Assembly: GCF_000150275.1 (NCBI RefSeq)
Contig: NW_002060944.1
Span: forward strand, 3,228,229-3,292,228
Source of the DNA: Trichoplax adhaerens
Lineage: Eukaryota; Placozoa; Uniplacotomia; Trichoplacea; Trichoplacidae
Direction of reading: 5' to 3'
DNA: 64,000 nucleotides
Position 1 is the first letter of the stretch, and each line of letters opens with the position of its first letter. The translations under genes and the position numbers were made by a program. Under the pieces are notes generated by a model. It saw nothing but the letters and a program-made list of their open reading frames with translations. It ran no database searches and was not told the DNA's origin. This document shows, in pieces, positions 13,201 through 22,837 of the stretch.

Positions 13201-13314
13201 CATATAACCCATGCTCCTCAGGTCCCTGCTACAATAATGGTACTTGCTATAACAATAATGACTCCTACGCTTGCGCCTGCCAAGGAAATTACGACGGATA
13301 CAGATGCCAATATT
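766..13314 (+). CDS. Segment A: modular D8C/EGF/SRCR extracellular protein, partial at both ends
   Basis: Open exons read in order: 766-981, 1134-1292, 1426-1533, 1629-1739, 1828-1950, 2050-2271, 3156-3314, 3747-3857, 4001-4123, 4597-4815, 4981-5145, 5301-5408, 5831-5941, 6397-6519, 6693-6890, 8794-8961, 9509-9535, 9961-10275, 10757-11077, 11430-11747, 12088-12405, 13059-13085 and 13201 into the gap. Every one has an AG acceptor and GT donor, a length divisible by three and phase 1 at both ends, so the chain is a continuous frame. The domain order is [D8C-EGF-EGF-cbEGF]-[D8C-EGF-cbEGF]-[D8C-EGF-EGF-cbEGF]-D8C variant-SRCR x4-Thr linker-EGF. Such proteins are secreted or single-pass surface proteins of adhesion or scavenger type; the ligand is unknown. 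No signal peptide is visible, so the 5' end probably lies before base 1, and the 3' end is in or past the gap. It could be more than one gene. Confidence 0.8.
1426..1950 (+). CDS. EGF, EGF, calcium-binding EGF exons
   Basis: Three single-exon EGF modules: 1426-1533 (36 codons), 1629-1739 (37) and 1828-1950 (41). Each has six cysteines. The first two show the C-x-C-x-x-x-Y-T-G-x-x-C ending of a classical EGF. The third starts with (D)LNEC and contains the S-Y-F-C-x-C step typical of calcium-binding EGF. All three are phase 1-1, the standard shuffling unit. Confidence 0.9.
2050..3314 (+). CDS. D8C domain 2, two exons
   Basis: Exon 2050-2271 reads DPC, then [17 protein letters not shown] and NHPAG. 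Exon 3156-3314 starts [12 protein letters not shown] and ends with YCTTRA. The 884-base intron between them holds two hairpins (around 2500-2518 and 2880-2918). The pattern matches D8C domains strongly, and both halves are open. Confidence 0.9.
2880..2918. repeat. Intronic hairpin
   Basis: Arms 2880-2891 and 2906-2918 (AGCTGCTGCCGA against TCGGCAGGCAGCT) pair with one bulge around a 14-base loop. The GC-rich stem is unusual in this AT-rich intron. A second small hairpin (CACGGTA ... TACCGTG) lies at about 2500-2518. Confidence 0.6.
3747..4123 (+). CDS. EGF and calcium-binding EGF exons
   Basis: Exon 3747-3857 is an EGF (INKC start, C-x-C near the end, GFTGADC). Exon 4001-4123 is a calcium-binding EGF (INEC start, SYRCQC). 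Both are phase 1-1. Unlike the flanking sets, this set has one plain EGF rather than two, so an EGF unit was lost or gained between the repeated blocks. Confidence 0.88.
4597..5145 (+). CDS. D8C domain 3, two exons
   Basis: Exon 4597-4815 has DPC, CDD, VWYRF, CQTIS, GW and G-K-Y-P. Exon 4981-5145 has MACFNF, CC, RNC and ending YCTIKL. Segment B holds broken counterparts at 18041-18269 and 18451-18615; the second has the identical length of 165 bases. Confidence 0.88.
5301..6519 (+). CDS. EGF, EGF, calcium-binding EGF exons
   Basis: Exons 5301-5408 (EGF, ends GYTGNIC), 5831-5941 (EGF, INEC start) and 6397-6519 (calcium-binding EGF, INEC start, GYFCSC). All are phase 1-1 with six cysteines. 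The same trio recurs in segment B (19488-19594, 19905-20013, 20340-20462) and segment C (25267-25374, 25607-25717, 26793-26915), with the same exon lengths apart from small deletions in B. Confidence 0.9.
6693..8961 (+). CDS. Divergent D8C-like domain, two exons
   Basis: Exon 6693-6890 (66 codons) starts DPC and keeps a Cys and a W-Y pair, but lacks the C-G-T-I-S-P-G-W-x-x-G-x-H-P end of ordinary D8C. It has its own conserved features instead: SIFQ, CQLA and N-C-x-A-I-A-K-S. Exon 8794-8961 (56 codons) holds the partner half, with DICYHFG and SACYLNYCS. Segment B (20606-20803, 21118-21322) and segment C (27109-27297, about 27379-27542) carry the same variant. D8C kinship is inferred from the split position, the first-half DPC and the second-half Cys spacing. 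The 1.9 kb intron contains no exon I can support. Confidence 0.65.
9509..9535 (+). CDS. 27-nt micro-exon linker
   Basis: This is a nine-codon, phase 1-1 exon between TGTAG and GTAAGT, encoding an acidic linker (DENSALGQL). It lies between the variant D8C and the SRCR block. Segment B has a matching 18-nt micro-exon at 21472-21489 in the same relative place, which supports both. Confidence 0.6.
9961..12405 (+). CDS. Four tandem SRCR domains, one exon each
   Basis: Exons 9961-10275, 10757-11077, 11430-11747 and 12088-12405 (105-107 codons each, phase 1-1). Each shows VPVRLVSG (or a close variant), E-V/I-Y, W-G/A-T-V-C, the V-C/I-C-K/R-Q-L-G-F step, I-W/Y-L-D-x-x-x-C, C-K/Q-H/Y-x-G-W-G and the D-V/I-G-V/I-S/N-C end. 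Each domain has the six cysteines of the group A pattern, yet each is encoded in one exon, which is usual for group B. SRCR domains mediate binding to polyanions, microbes or matrix. Introns between them are 350-480 bases and share repeated sequence. Confidence 0.95.
12581..12908 (+). pseudogene. Remnant of a fifth SRCR unit, exon excised
   Basis: 12581-12684 is a near copy of 11218-11320, and 12681-12908 is a near copy of 11752-11980. These are the two flanks of SRCR exon 3. The 435 bases between them in the parent, which include the whole 318-base exon, are missing. The join falls on a TTAA present at both parent ends (11317-11320 and 11752-11755). So an SRCR unit was duplicated and its exon was then deleted between 4-bp microhomologies. 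The result is non-coding. Confidence 0.8.
13059..13314 (+). CDS. Thr-rich linker exon and EGF exon, cut by gap
   Basis: Exon 13059-13085 is a phase 1-1, nine-codon Thr-rich linker (PTTSTT). Exon 13201-13314+ is an EGF with N-P-C-x-x-x-P-C-x-N-N-G-T-C and a C-x-C step, and it runs straight into the assembly gap. A Ser/Thr linker before an EGF often marks the membrane-proximal part of such proteins, so the transmembrane segment may lie in the gap. That last point is inference. Confidence 0.7.
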
Positions 13315-14297
13315 NNNNNNNNNNNNNNNNNNNNNNNNNNNNNNNNNNNNNNNNNNNNNNNNNNNNNNNNNNNNNNNNNNNNNNNNNNNNNNNNNNNNNN
13401 NNNNNNNNNNNNNNNNNNNNNNNNNNNNNNNNNNNNNNNNNNNNNNNNNNNNNNNNNNNNNNNNNNNNNNNNNNNNNNNNNNNNNNNNNNNNNNNNNNNN
13501 NNNNNNNNNNNNNNNNNNNNNNNNNNNNNNNNNNNNNNNNNNNNNNNNNNNNNNNNNNNNNNNNNNNNNNNNNNNNNNNNNNNNNNNNNNNNNNNNNNNN
13601 NNNNNNNNNNNNNNNNNNNNNNNNNNNNNNNNNNNNNNNNNNNNNNNNNNNNNNNNNNNNNNNNNNNNNNNNNNNNNNNNNNNNNNNNNNNNNNNNNNNN
13701 NNNNNNNNNNNNNNNNNNNNNNNNNNNNNNNNNNNNNNNNNNNNNNNNNNNNNNNNNNNNNNNNNNNNNNNNNNNNNNNNNNNNNNNNNNNNNNNNNNNN
13801 NNNNNNNNNNNNNNNNNNNNNNNNNNNNNNNNNNNNNNNNNNNNNNNNNNNNNNNNNNNNNNNNNNNNNNNNNNNNNNNNNNNNNNNNNNNNNNNNNNNN
13901 NNNNNNNNNNNNNNNNNNNNNNNNNNNNNNNNNNNNNNNNNNNNNNNNNNNNNNNNNNNNNNNNNNNNNNNNNNNNNNNNNNNNNNNNNNNNNNNNNNNN
14001 NNNNNNNNNNNNNNNNNNNNNNNNNNNNNNNNNNNNNNNNNNNNNNNNNNNNNNNNNNNNNNNNNNNNNNNNNNNNNNNNNNNNNNNNNNNNNNNNNNNN
14101 NNNNNNNNNNNNNNNNNNNNNNNNNNNNNNNNNNNNNNNNNNNNNNNNNNNNNNNNNNNNNNNNNNNNNNNNNNNNNNNNNNNNNNNNNNNNNNNNNNNN
14201 NNNNNNNNNNNNNNNNNNNNNNNNNNNNNNNNNNNNNNNNNNNNNNNNNNNNNNNNNNNNNNNNNNNNNNNNNNNNNNNNNNNNNNNNNNNNNNNNN
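13315..14297. other. Assembly gap (983 N)
   Basis: An unbroken run of N inside segment A. It interrupts an EGF exon and may hide the 3' end of the gene, including any transmembrane and cytoplasmic exons. Open frames spanning it are artefacts. Confidence 1.
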
Positions 14298-16580
14298 ATC
14301 TTAGTACTCAAGAATTAATTAATTCACTTATCATCCTTAATATTAAGTAGTAGAATCATTCATGTAGATGAACGAGTAAATATGACTTGGTCAATCACTC
14401 TATGGTGATACTTGATTGTGGCCACCTTGTATTATTCTGGCTGTAATAACAGTTTCTTCCAAACGAAGAAACGTTAATGGAAGGCTAATCCAATATCATT
14501 AACGAGAATTTAACAGAATAGTACATTATTGATAGTATTCTTCTAGTTTTACCTTGTACGATGATAATAAAATACAGAGTACAATAATAAATCGGTAATC
14601 TTTAATTTTAAATCAAAGAATTAACGATATGACCACTCACTGACTAGATTGAGTGAAAATAGGATAGTAGCACGGATGCTACATTCAATATGGTAAATAA
14701 AAATGATCAATAAGGGTACAAATATGAAATTCTGATTGAGCTGAGCTTTAATGTCTTTTCATAATTGCCATCAATTTATCATCCAACATAAATTGTAGTC
14801 TTTAAAATTGGATCATTTCCAATTTAAAATCATCAACAATATCGAATGGCTTAATTATTTTCCTCGCCATTCCATCGCCTAGTTAAACTATTATTATTCC
14901 ATTACGGATTGTTCAAATGATAATGAAAAGCAAATTAGTAAAAATTTTTTAATCACTAAGTTAGTGGAACCATGATGGAATTAACTTTGTTCTTTGCGTT
15001 CAATCTAATCTTCAGCTTTTTGGTCACCAAATTCCACAGCGTTTGAATTTCTTTTTATAACGCAGTTCAACATAGCACGCATCGCATTTCTATCCGTAAA
15101 AGATTGTATAACTCAGATTAAGAGTTCGAGGTCGCGAACCTATAGTAATAGTAAAAGACTATTACTCGGTCATTACACTCGTAAAATGGAAAGGTGAATA
15201 TTTTGGGTATTAAATGTAGGTAATCAGTCTGAATGATGAGTACGAGCATACTGGTAGTAATAGATCATCCGCCAAGAAAGAGTACTGTAACATTAATTAT
15301 AATTACTTGCACTGAAATTTTAAATTCAAACAAATTATATAGAACTTATACCGTATGCCTCGATGTCCATAGGTACAAATAGTCTACTATTGCTACTTCG
15401 TGCTAATTGATACCTATATTATATCATCGGCATATGCTCTCATATCATTAAAATAGGTTTCGTATAGATCTACTGTAACTCTAAGATTATGCATTAACCC
15501 ATATATCTTACAACATGGTAAAACGTAAAAATTACCCTCATTTCTAGCGTAATTAGAATATTTTCTATTTATAAACACTGTAGAATACATAAGCTTGTCT
15601 TAAACCCTGATGATAAGCTATCTACTACAGTATATATCAATCAATACAACAAATTTATACGTAGCTATCTAATACTATCACAGAAATGCATTAATTTTAA
15701 TAAAAATGAAAGATTTTTATTTGATTCAGTCATGGCATTGCTTGAGTAATTGTTGATTGAACAATGATTTTATTTTCTACTTATAAACACTGTAAATTCA
15801 TAAGCTGGTCTATAATCCCAATGATAAACTATCTATTATATAATAATCAATACAATAAATCCCTACTTCATGGCGATCTAACATTGTGAAAGCAGTACAT
15901 TAATTCAATTAAAAATGGAAATTTCTGTTTAATTCAATCCTGGTATTGCTTGACCATTTTCTTAATTGAATAATAAATCCTTAACTATGAATTTATCGTA
16001 AGCAGGATATCTAAAGCAAATATATGAGTTAACGTAATTAATTCTTGCTCTTAACAAATGCAATTTCATCATCTGCTGATATTGTCGACTAATTTATAAT
16101 AAAAATTATATAAAAAGAATTATACAATTTATTTCGATGTATTTACGATATTACATTTCTATTAGAGAATAAAGTTTTTCTGGAATAGGTTCATGATTTT
16201 CCGTATATTATGGCTACTTTTTTCTGTATCAATACCTATCAAATAACGAATACAATCGATACAAATCCATTACTTTATACTTTTGCACGTATAAAGCGTC
16301 AATATAAATCAACTTTTCATTTAACTCTTAATCTTTAAGCTACGTCTAATATCTAAATTTCATATTAACATTATAAAATGCTAAATTTTTTAACCGTAAA
16401 CAGCTCAGTTGTTAATAGAATAAATAGCGACTAGAAATTCTACATACCTGTATATTGACATTCCACCTCATACCAGTACTAACTTTACCCCATCATGCCC
16501 AACAATTTTTTCATTTTTGGTACTACTTTACCGCATATTTTCCTTAATGCCTGGTAGTTTTCTATCTTCTGCTAGGATTG
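14298..16580. other. Non-coding stretch after the gap
   Basis: No exon with module cysteine spacing and splice sites is visible on either strand. It contains a diverged direct duplication (see 15561-15990). Similarity to the start of the window begins near 16590, where segment B opens. Confidence 0.6.
15561..15990. repeat. Diverged tandem duplication, about 215 bp x2
   Basis: The unit at about 15561-15776 (starting TATTTATAAACACTGTA) is repeated with many substitutions at about 15777-15990. Shared blocks in the same order include ATAAACACTGTA, GATAA(G/A)CTATCTA, ATCAATACAA, GCATTAATT and GGCATTGCTTGA or variants. No coding potential was seen. Confidence 0.7.
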
Positions 16581-17103
16581 AATTAAAAATAACTTCATGT
16601 TAATTTTTGATGATGATATAATCACGTATTATTTCCTTCTTAGTAAGTAATTTCTATATCTTTCCAGCATTCATAAAAATACTCCCATTAGTAAAGCTGG
16701 AAAATAATGTCTTTAAATAATTTATTCGCAATTAATAAATTAGATCATACTATCGGATCTTCCTACTGTATTTCCGGGTAAGATTCTGCTCGTTAGGCCA
16801 TTCCTACTTATTTTCTGGTACTAATTTTAAAATTTCATCAGCTTTATTTTATGTTAAATTAAGAGGGTCAAGAAAAATAATCCCATTAAATATACGAGTA
16901 ATATAAATCATTAATTGCTTAGGTTAATTACTTTAATCATCACTGAGACCACAACATCGGTACTTCGATCAGTTATGGATTTATAAATTTGTTAGAGGGT
17001 CGAATTTTAGCGAAGCACCGACAACTAAAATTAATTATAAATCTAATCGAGCCCCATAAATGTGACCTTTTAGTCTAATATGAACATTTTTCTACGTATC
17101 TAG

Positions 17104-17215
17104 AGTCATGCCAAGAATACCAATGGCTAAATCGAACCGATCAATCAAGTGTGAATCTAATTTCAGACGTAAAGTGTGACGTGGCGTTAACTGTTAACTA
17201 TGAAATTACAAATAG
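17104..17215 (+). pseudogene. Truncated D8C first-half exon fused to a cbEGF acceptor
   Basis: 17104 onward matches exon 766-981 closely (SCQEYQWLNRTD versus [12 protein letters not shown]) up to the first CD. The rest of the exon, its donor, the second-half exon and two EGF exons are missing, and the sequence passes directly into the acceptor of the cbEGF exon at 17216. A deletion joined the two exons. Confidence 0.8.
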
Positions 17216-17338
17216 ATATTAACGAATGTAAAGTTTCTAATGGTGGCTGTCTAGATCGATGTATTAATACACCTGGAAGCTATCACTACCAATGTTTCAA
17301 AGGCTTTATAGTTGCCATGGACGGACATCAATGCATAG
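17216..17338 (+). CDS. Calcium-binding EGF exon (segment B), open
   Basis: A 41-codon phase 1-1 exon with INEC start, six cysteines and SYHYQC, closest in layout to exon 4001-4123 (NGGC present in both). The frame is intact, but its upstream neighbour is truncated, so it is probably part of the pseudogene. Confidence 0.6.
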
Positions 17339-18040
17339 GTGCATTAATATTTTACGAATGTCTTAATTTTTACCTACTGTAGCAGGGAAAAATGATAACA
17401 TTAGCTACCCTACAACTGTAGGTACATGCTACTGTTTCTTTTTTGTTCCGTTTGTTACCGCTTGCTAAGAATATAATATTTTCCGTAGATACTAAAAGAT
17501 TTCGGTAATTTAAATTCTTGTCAGACGTTTCAACTAAAGTTTAAAAGTAGGCGTGAAAGTACTGCTTAAATTATAATAGCCTTCTTCAAAAGTGCACGAT
17601 TATGCAGTATTGATTTGATAATTTGGTGATAGGAATTAGTTGTAGCATTAAATGAGATACAATTACCTTCTTGTGTAAGCGTAAAGCTGCACTCGTATAT
17701 ATTTTATGCAAACTAATAGACCTTAGTTCTCTAGTATAATAACGGTAATTGCGATATATTGAAGCATTGACTATTATATAAATATGGATCCTAACATCAT
17801 GCACCTAAATTAATTGGTTTTCGGCTAGCCCATTAATCACTATTCCATTTCGTACTGAGGATACTTAGTAAAAATCTTCTGCAGGGATTAACTTTGCTTA
17901 TTCTCCAGATACAAGAAAAATATCAAATTGATATGACCATTTCGATAACATATCTATGCAATTAATTTGCGATTATTATTTGTATGTGTACCATATAAAA
18001 TTGAGGCATTTACGAAATAATGCTGCACTTTGCAATTTAA

Positions 18041-18615
18041 AACCTTGCCGACAATATAAAATCATTGCTGATGATTCAAGACTAGCATCGCTAACTCCTG
18101 GCAATCAACTGGGCCCATTAAAGTGTGATAAAAACATTACTCGGTCGGAATGTTAGGGTTAGAAAAATAAAGAGTAAAGGAGAAGGCATGGTGCTTCCAA
18201 CAGTATGTATTCCAATGCTAAAATGTCATACGCTGTCTAGTGGATAGATGAATGGCAAGCATCCTACAGGTTTGATGATTATAAAGGAAATGCAAAAAAT
18301 TTATTTCGTATTTATATGGAAACAAATTATATAATGAAAACATAGTAAGATAGATATTAATAAGAATTTACTAGCTAATATCAATTTAGGAGCTCATAAA
18401 AGGAAGCTAATGTCCTTTCGCTATCTCTTATCCTCTAAATTTCATGACAGTTGAAGAAGGAGTAGTCACCAAAAAGTCTTGTTTTAGCTATTTCAGCAAT
18501 TGCTGCTATACATCGGCTCTCGTCAGAGTCAAGTAGTATAATCGATATTTTTTCTATCAACTGGCATCGAATATATCATGCAATCCTCAAACAAGATATT
18601 GTACCAGTGATTTAA
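18041..18615 (+). pseudogene. Broken D8C domain (segment B)
   Basis: The counterpart of 4597-5145. In the first half the acceptor AG is gone, and TAG replaces coding positions twice (around 18154, and at the conserved GW near 18245, where TGG became TAG). The second half, 18451-18615, keeps the parental 165-base length but has an in-frame TAG at 18534-18536. Confidence 0.85.
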
Positions 18616-19487
18616 GTAAGTTTCCTGGATCTTGATAAGATGCTGTATAGTATGTAATGCTAAGGAAGTAGGAATTTTTTGTGAAAAATTTATAAATATT
18701 TTACTATTTTTTCATCTACAGATGAACCATTTGGAAATTTAAAATTAAAAACCTCGTAACAAAATTATGTACCCAAAATAAACCAGTACATGAAGTTTTA
18801 CAGGCTGAAAATTAATCAGCAACGGTAAAAACTATACGAATCAAGGCATGTGGTTATTACTCACCATTACCCGTATTTAGACAACCTTCGGCCACGAAAT
18901 TGTACTGGCAAACTATAATTAGCTCGCTAATAGTAACAACTAAGCAATCTAGTGACCGATTATTGCTTCTGTAAACATCTTCTTTTATCAACTTAAATTT
19001 TATAGGAATTAAAACTTTTGCTTAAAAGCTCCTTTGCAACAGCAATGCCCTAGAGCAACCAAGTTTTGTTACCTAATATGTCATTTCATAAATTAATGTA
19101 GGTTGATAGTCCAATTACACCGTGGATACTTTAGTATTAATTCGATACTAATGACATTTAGGACGTCTGGTACTACCGATTTCAACTTTATCCACACACA
19201 TTTACCAAATAATTTGGTATTCCGGTAGCTATAGCAAACTTCCAAAATACCATAAAACTAACTAGACCATCAGGCAGGTATGCATATGATAACAAGAATA
19301 TGTATGTGATGCATACTCTAATTCAAGCATTATTGCAACGCTATTTCACAACTGAGTATCCGGTAATAAGTCAAATTACTGTTGAAATTGTATAGCGGTA
19401 TCCCCCAAAAACAGAGTGCAAAGATATCTTCTAAAGAGATGAGACGAAATCAATCGTGTAACGAATATCACCTAACTTATTCTATAG

Positions 19488-20013
19488 GTAGATGTCATCT
19501 TAACCCTTGCATTAATGGCAAATGCGTTATTCGTAGCTCTGGATCATTTTATTGTCAATGCCAGTATGGCTTACCGAAAAATCATGCGATACAGGTATAA
19601 TAGCCATGAAATTAACCTCATACAGTTACCTCATCAAACTCATTTTTATCTTGCTACTATCGATTTCTTCGTATAGAATATTAAATATGTTATAGTGTAA
19701 TTCTTGCAATGTTGCATGCACAATCTACCAAACTTTACAATTTTAATTACAAAATCGATATGATGATAGAACTATACAGAATATATGTCTATCTTACTGT
19801 GTCCGGATATCAGTAAATTTCGGCTAAGATTTTGAATCATAAATGATATTAAAAAGTAGTAAGACTCGATGTATAGAATTAATTTCGATCTTGCATCCTT
19901 TTAGCAATTAATTAATGTTTTTCGAATCCATGTTATAAGGGACGGTGTATTGACCATAAAAATAAATATGTATGTCTGTAGTCAAGGAATGACGGGTACA
20001 AATTGCGATCAAG
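19488..20013 (+). pseudogene. Two broken EGF exons (segment B)
   Basis: Exon 19488-19594 is 107 bases, against 108 in A. One base is missing before the last cysteine, shifting the frame. Exon 19905-20013 is 109 bases, against 111. The acidic codon of the NEC start has become TAA at 19913-19915, and a net two-base loss follows. Splice sites are preserved in both. Confidence 0.85.
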
Positions 20014-20339
20014 GTAAGAATAAAAGTGGCGATGAAGAATTGCTATAGTATCAAACTCTACCTTAATCCGTAGCTCCTTTCTTTCATTTTAATTATTTAG
20101 TTATGATAATATATACAGTAGTAATACTATTTTATAACTATAGCAGTAGAAATAATATACTAATAAATATGCCCCATTGTACACTACGTCTTACAAAACC
20201 AATAAACTTTCTATATACTGTCATCGAAAGCGCGAAGTATTACAGAACCTAACTTTTACTTAGATATTCAACTATTAACATTGTTTTATTGTACTTATAG
20301 CGATTTAAAATCTACTCCCCAACTCTCTTTCTATCACAG

Positions 20340-20803
20340 ATATTAATGAGTGCTTAAGCAACAACGGTGGTTGCATCCATTTTTGCAACAATACCTATTC
20401 TAGTTACTTCTGTTCATGTCCAAATAATCAGCTTATTGGCATAAATGGCCGCACATGCGATGGTATGATCTGAAGTATTTTATACTATTATACTTGTAGT
20501 TGCTAACTATCAGACACGGCATCTAGCTTTAAAGATAATCATAACTTAACAACAAATATGCATTTGTATTATGCTTCAAACGATATCATTCGATTATAAT
20601 TACAGAGCCTTGTTTAGCAAGCTCTGTTCCACTCAACGATACCGCAGCGCAAATGAAAAGCCCAACTATTTTTCAAGTAGCAACGGTGACCAACCAATGT
20701 CAACTAGCTTACAGCAATTCTCTAGATACCTCGAAATATAGGTATCGATCCAAAGCAAACAATAACTGCATTGCTATAGCAAAGAGTTTATCTAATTTAA
20801 AAA
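20340..20803 (+). CDS. Open cbEGF and variant D8C first-half exons (segment B)
   Basis: Exon 20340-20462 (41 codons, INEC start, NGGC, SYFCSC) and exon 20606-20803 (66 codons, EPC start, TIFQ, CQLA, N-C-I-A-I-A-K-S). Lengths are identical to segment A exons 6397-6519 and 6693-6890. Both are open and phase 1-1, but the exons around them are disrupted. Confidence 0.6.
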
Positions 20804-21117
20804 GTATACTAATTTTAACGCGATTCTCACTTTCAAATAATGTAGAGCAAGGTAACAAATCATTAGTCTATCTAAAGAGCACATACTACGAATTAGTATT
20901 CGTATTATTAGTCTCTCTAGTATGTATTAGAAAAGCCTCTGTACTAATTGATATCGTAGGTTTATGCATTTATTCAGACTCTGTCTTACAGTTAGAACCT
21001 TTATTTTAATTACAAATATTTAGTGATATTTATCTAAAATGAAACATAAGGAGAGATATTTATATAGTAAAAAACATTAAACTAATTTTTTCATCTAATG
21101 TCTATTGTTGCTAATAG

Positions 21118-21322
21118 TAAACTCTAGTGAATCTGTCGAAATAATTGATATATGTTATCATTTTGGCCTTCAATTATGCTCAAAATGATATATGTTATCA
21201 TTTTGGCCTTCAATCATGCTCAAAAAAGTTGCCCGTCCAAATCAAGACCTGTTCAGGCTATTATGTTTATAAAATCGATAGCCTAGCAGCATGTTACTTA
21301 AACTTTTGCAGCAAAATTGTAG
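21118..21322 (+). pseudogene. Variant D8C second-half exon with 40-bp duplication
   Basis: The exon would be 165 bases without the duplication and is 205 with it. The 40-bp unit 21147-21186 is repeated at 21187-21226 with two mismatches. Since 40 is not a multiple of three, the frame shifts and TGA follows at once. Apart from this, the sequence keeps the family features (DICYHFG, SACYLN). Confidence 0.85.
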
Positions 21323-21599
21323 GTAATCTATATTTAATCTCTCATAACTAGCAAATGAAATTGAATATTGTTCTCATATATTTTAGTGAAAGTAATATAA
21401 TTATATAATAATCTGCCAAACTCTATATTGCAATAATTTTAATACCTCAATTCTCTTTCTTTTGACACCAGAACCTAATGCCCTTCCCAGTAAGTTCAAT
21501 ATTCAGTCAACCTAGCCATAAATTGCTTCGATAAACTAAAACTTACATATTGATGTAGTAGGGATATCTTTTTATTTTCATATTCACTTCGCTAGTTGA

Positions 21600-21621
21600 T
21601 TTATATATATATATATATATA
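21600..21621. repeat. (TA)n microsatellite
   Basis: A short run of alternating TA just upstream of the first MAM exon, inside the intron. Confidence 0.9.
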
Positions 21622-21644
21622 ATTGCACTAATTTTATCGCTTAG

Positions 21645-22837
21645 TTGTGCTTGCGAAACCGTTACCTGTGAGTGGATCGTAAACGGTGCATGCGATGGAA
21701 GAAACTGCACTAACTGGAAAAGATGGAAAGGACCAATACCAACCGGTGGAACTGGTCCTAGAGCTGATCACACCCGTGGAAACTCTTCAGGTACCCCTAA
21801 TTAAGTCAATAAAAATGGCATTTCGCTCTAATCAATGTTGCTCAATAAGTGGAAAACAAGAGCGTTGAAATTATTTTCAAGTAACAACTAGCATCTATTC
21901 TACATGGCAATAAAATTATCGTCACGATATTTTTCAACCATATTTGATAGTACCCAAGTAAGAGTTATGAATAGATCTACTCTAAATATTTCGTTGTTAT
22001 GAGAAGATTTATAATTACCGAATCCAAACATATCTGCAGCATTTATCTTTATTTGCAATATTAATGAACGCAGTTCCCGCACTATTGCCTTACCACTCGT
22101 ATGCTCTCGTGACTCTATTAGCAAATATCGTATGTCTATCTTAAATGGTAATCAACAAGGGTATAAATAAAAATACTGGTAGGTAAGTATTTTATATAAT
22201 CGAGCATTGATAAATATCTACAAAAGTTTCGTTTCAGTTTTATTACATATTAATATGTAATATCAATTATTAGAAAGAACTGGCTCCCGCGCTAAAACAT
22301 ATATATTGAATTTGACAGGGTATCATATCTATGCTGAAGTTTCGGCTCCGCGAAAGACAGGAGATCAGTTTATATTCGATAGCCCGAATTTTGTTACTAC
22401 TTATCCAATCTGTTTTACATTTTGGTTTAATATATATGGTTACGGAGTAGGAGAATTACTGTTACTAGATAATCGCGTCAAGATTGCTTCATTGATTGAA
22501 AATTATGGCTTAGCTTGGGGCCAAGTCAAAACAACTCTTAAGACTGGACATCATCAAGTAAGTAATGCAGTAATAGATCAGTCATATTAAGCGAATCTAA
22601 TACAGGAACCGTAATTACGTATTTCCTATTCAAAATCTATATTATTTTGATATAACAAATGCTATATTACAGTACTGTCTTACCAGCTAGAATTTTAGGG
22701 TTATCAAGCTTACAGTATTTTGACATTATTCTTATTAATTCATTTTGCACAACAGCTAAAGTTTATTGCATATCGAGGCTACGGCGTTCTTGGAGACATT
22801 GCAATCGATGATATTGCAACTTTACCAGGACCATCCA
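21645..22837 (+). CDS. MAM domain, three exons
   Basis: Exons 21645-21790, 22319-22557 and 22756-22837. The first has C-E-T-V-T-C-E-W, a conserved W-K-R-W, then PTGGTGPRADHT, a hallmark of MAM. The second starts GYHIYAE and holds the SP...C-F-T-F-W-F-N-I-Y-G-x-G-x-G-E-L core and a W-G-Q segment. The third has I-A-Y-R-G and GDIAIDDI, the MAM ending. Phases between the three exons agree (1, then 0). The first acceptor leaves one base rather than two before the frame, which does not fit the phase 1 donor of the micro-exon at 21472-21489. So either the upstream link is broken or it joins something else. MAM domains are adhesion modules. Confidence 0.85.

Noticed and set aside
13150-14350. Long open frames on both strands across the gap
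   Set aside because: They consist almost entirely of unknown bases; only the EGF exon at 13201-13314 has sequence support.
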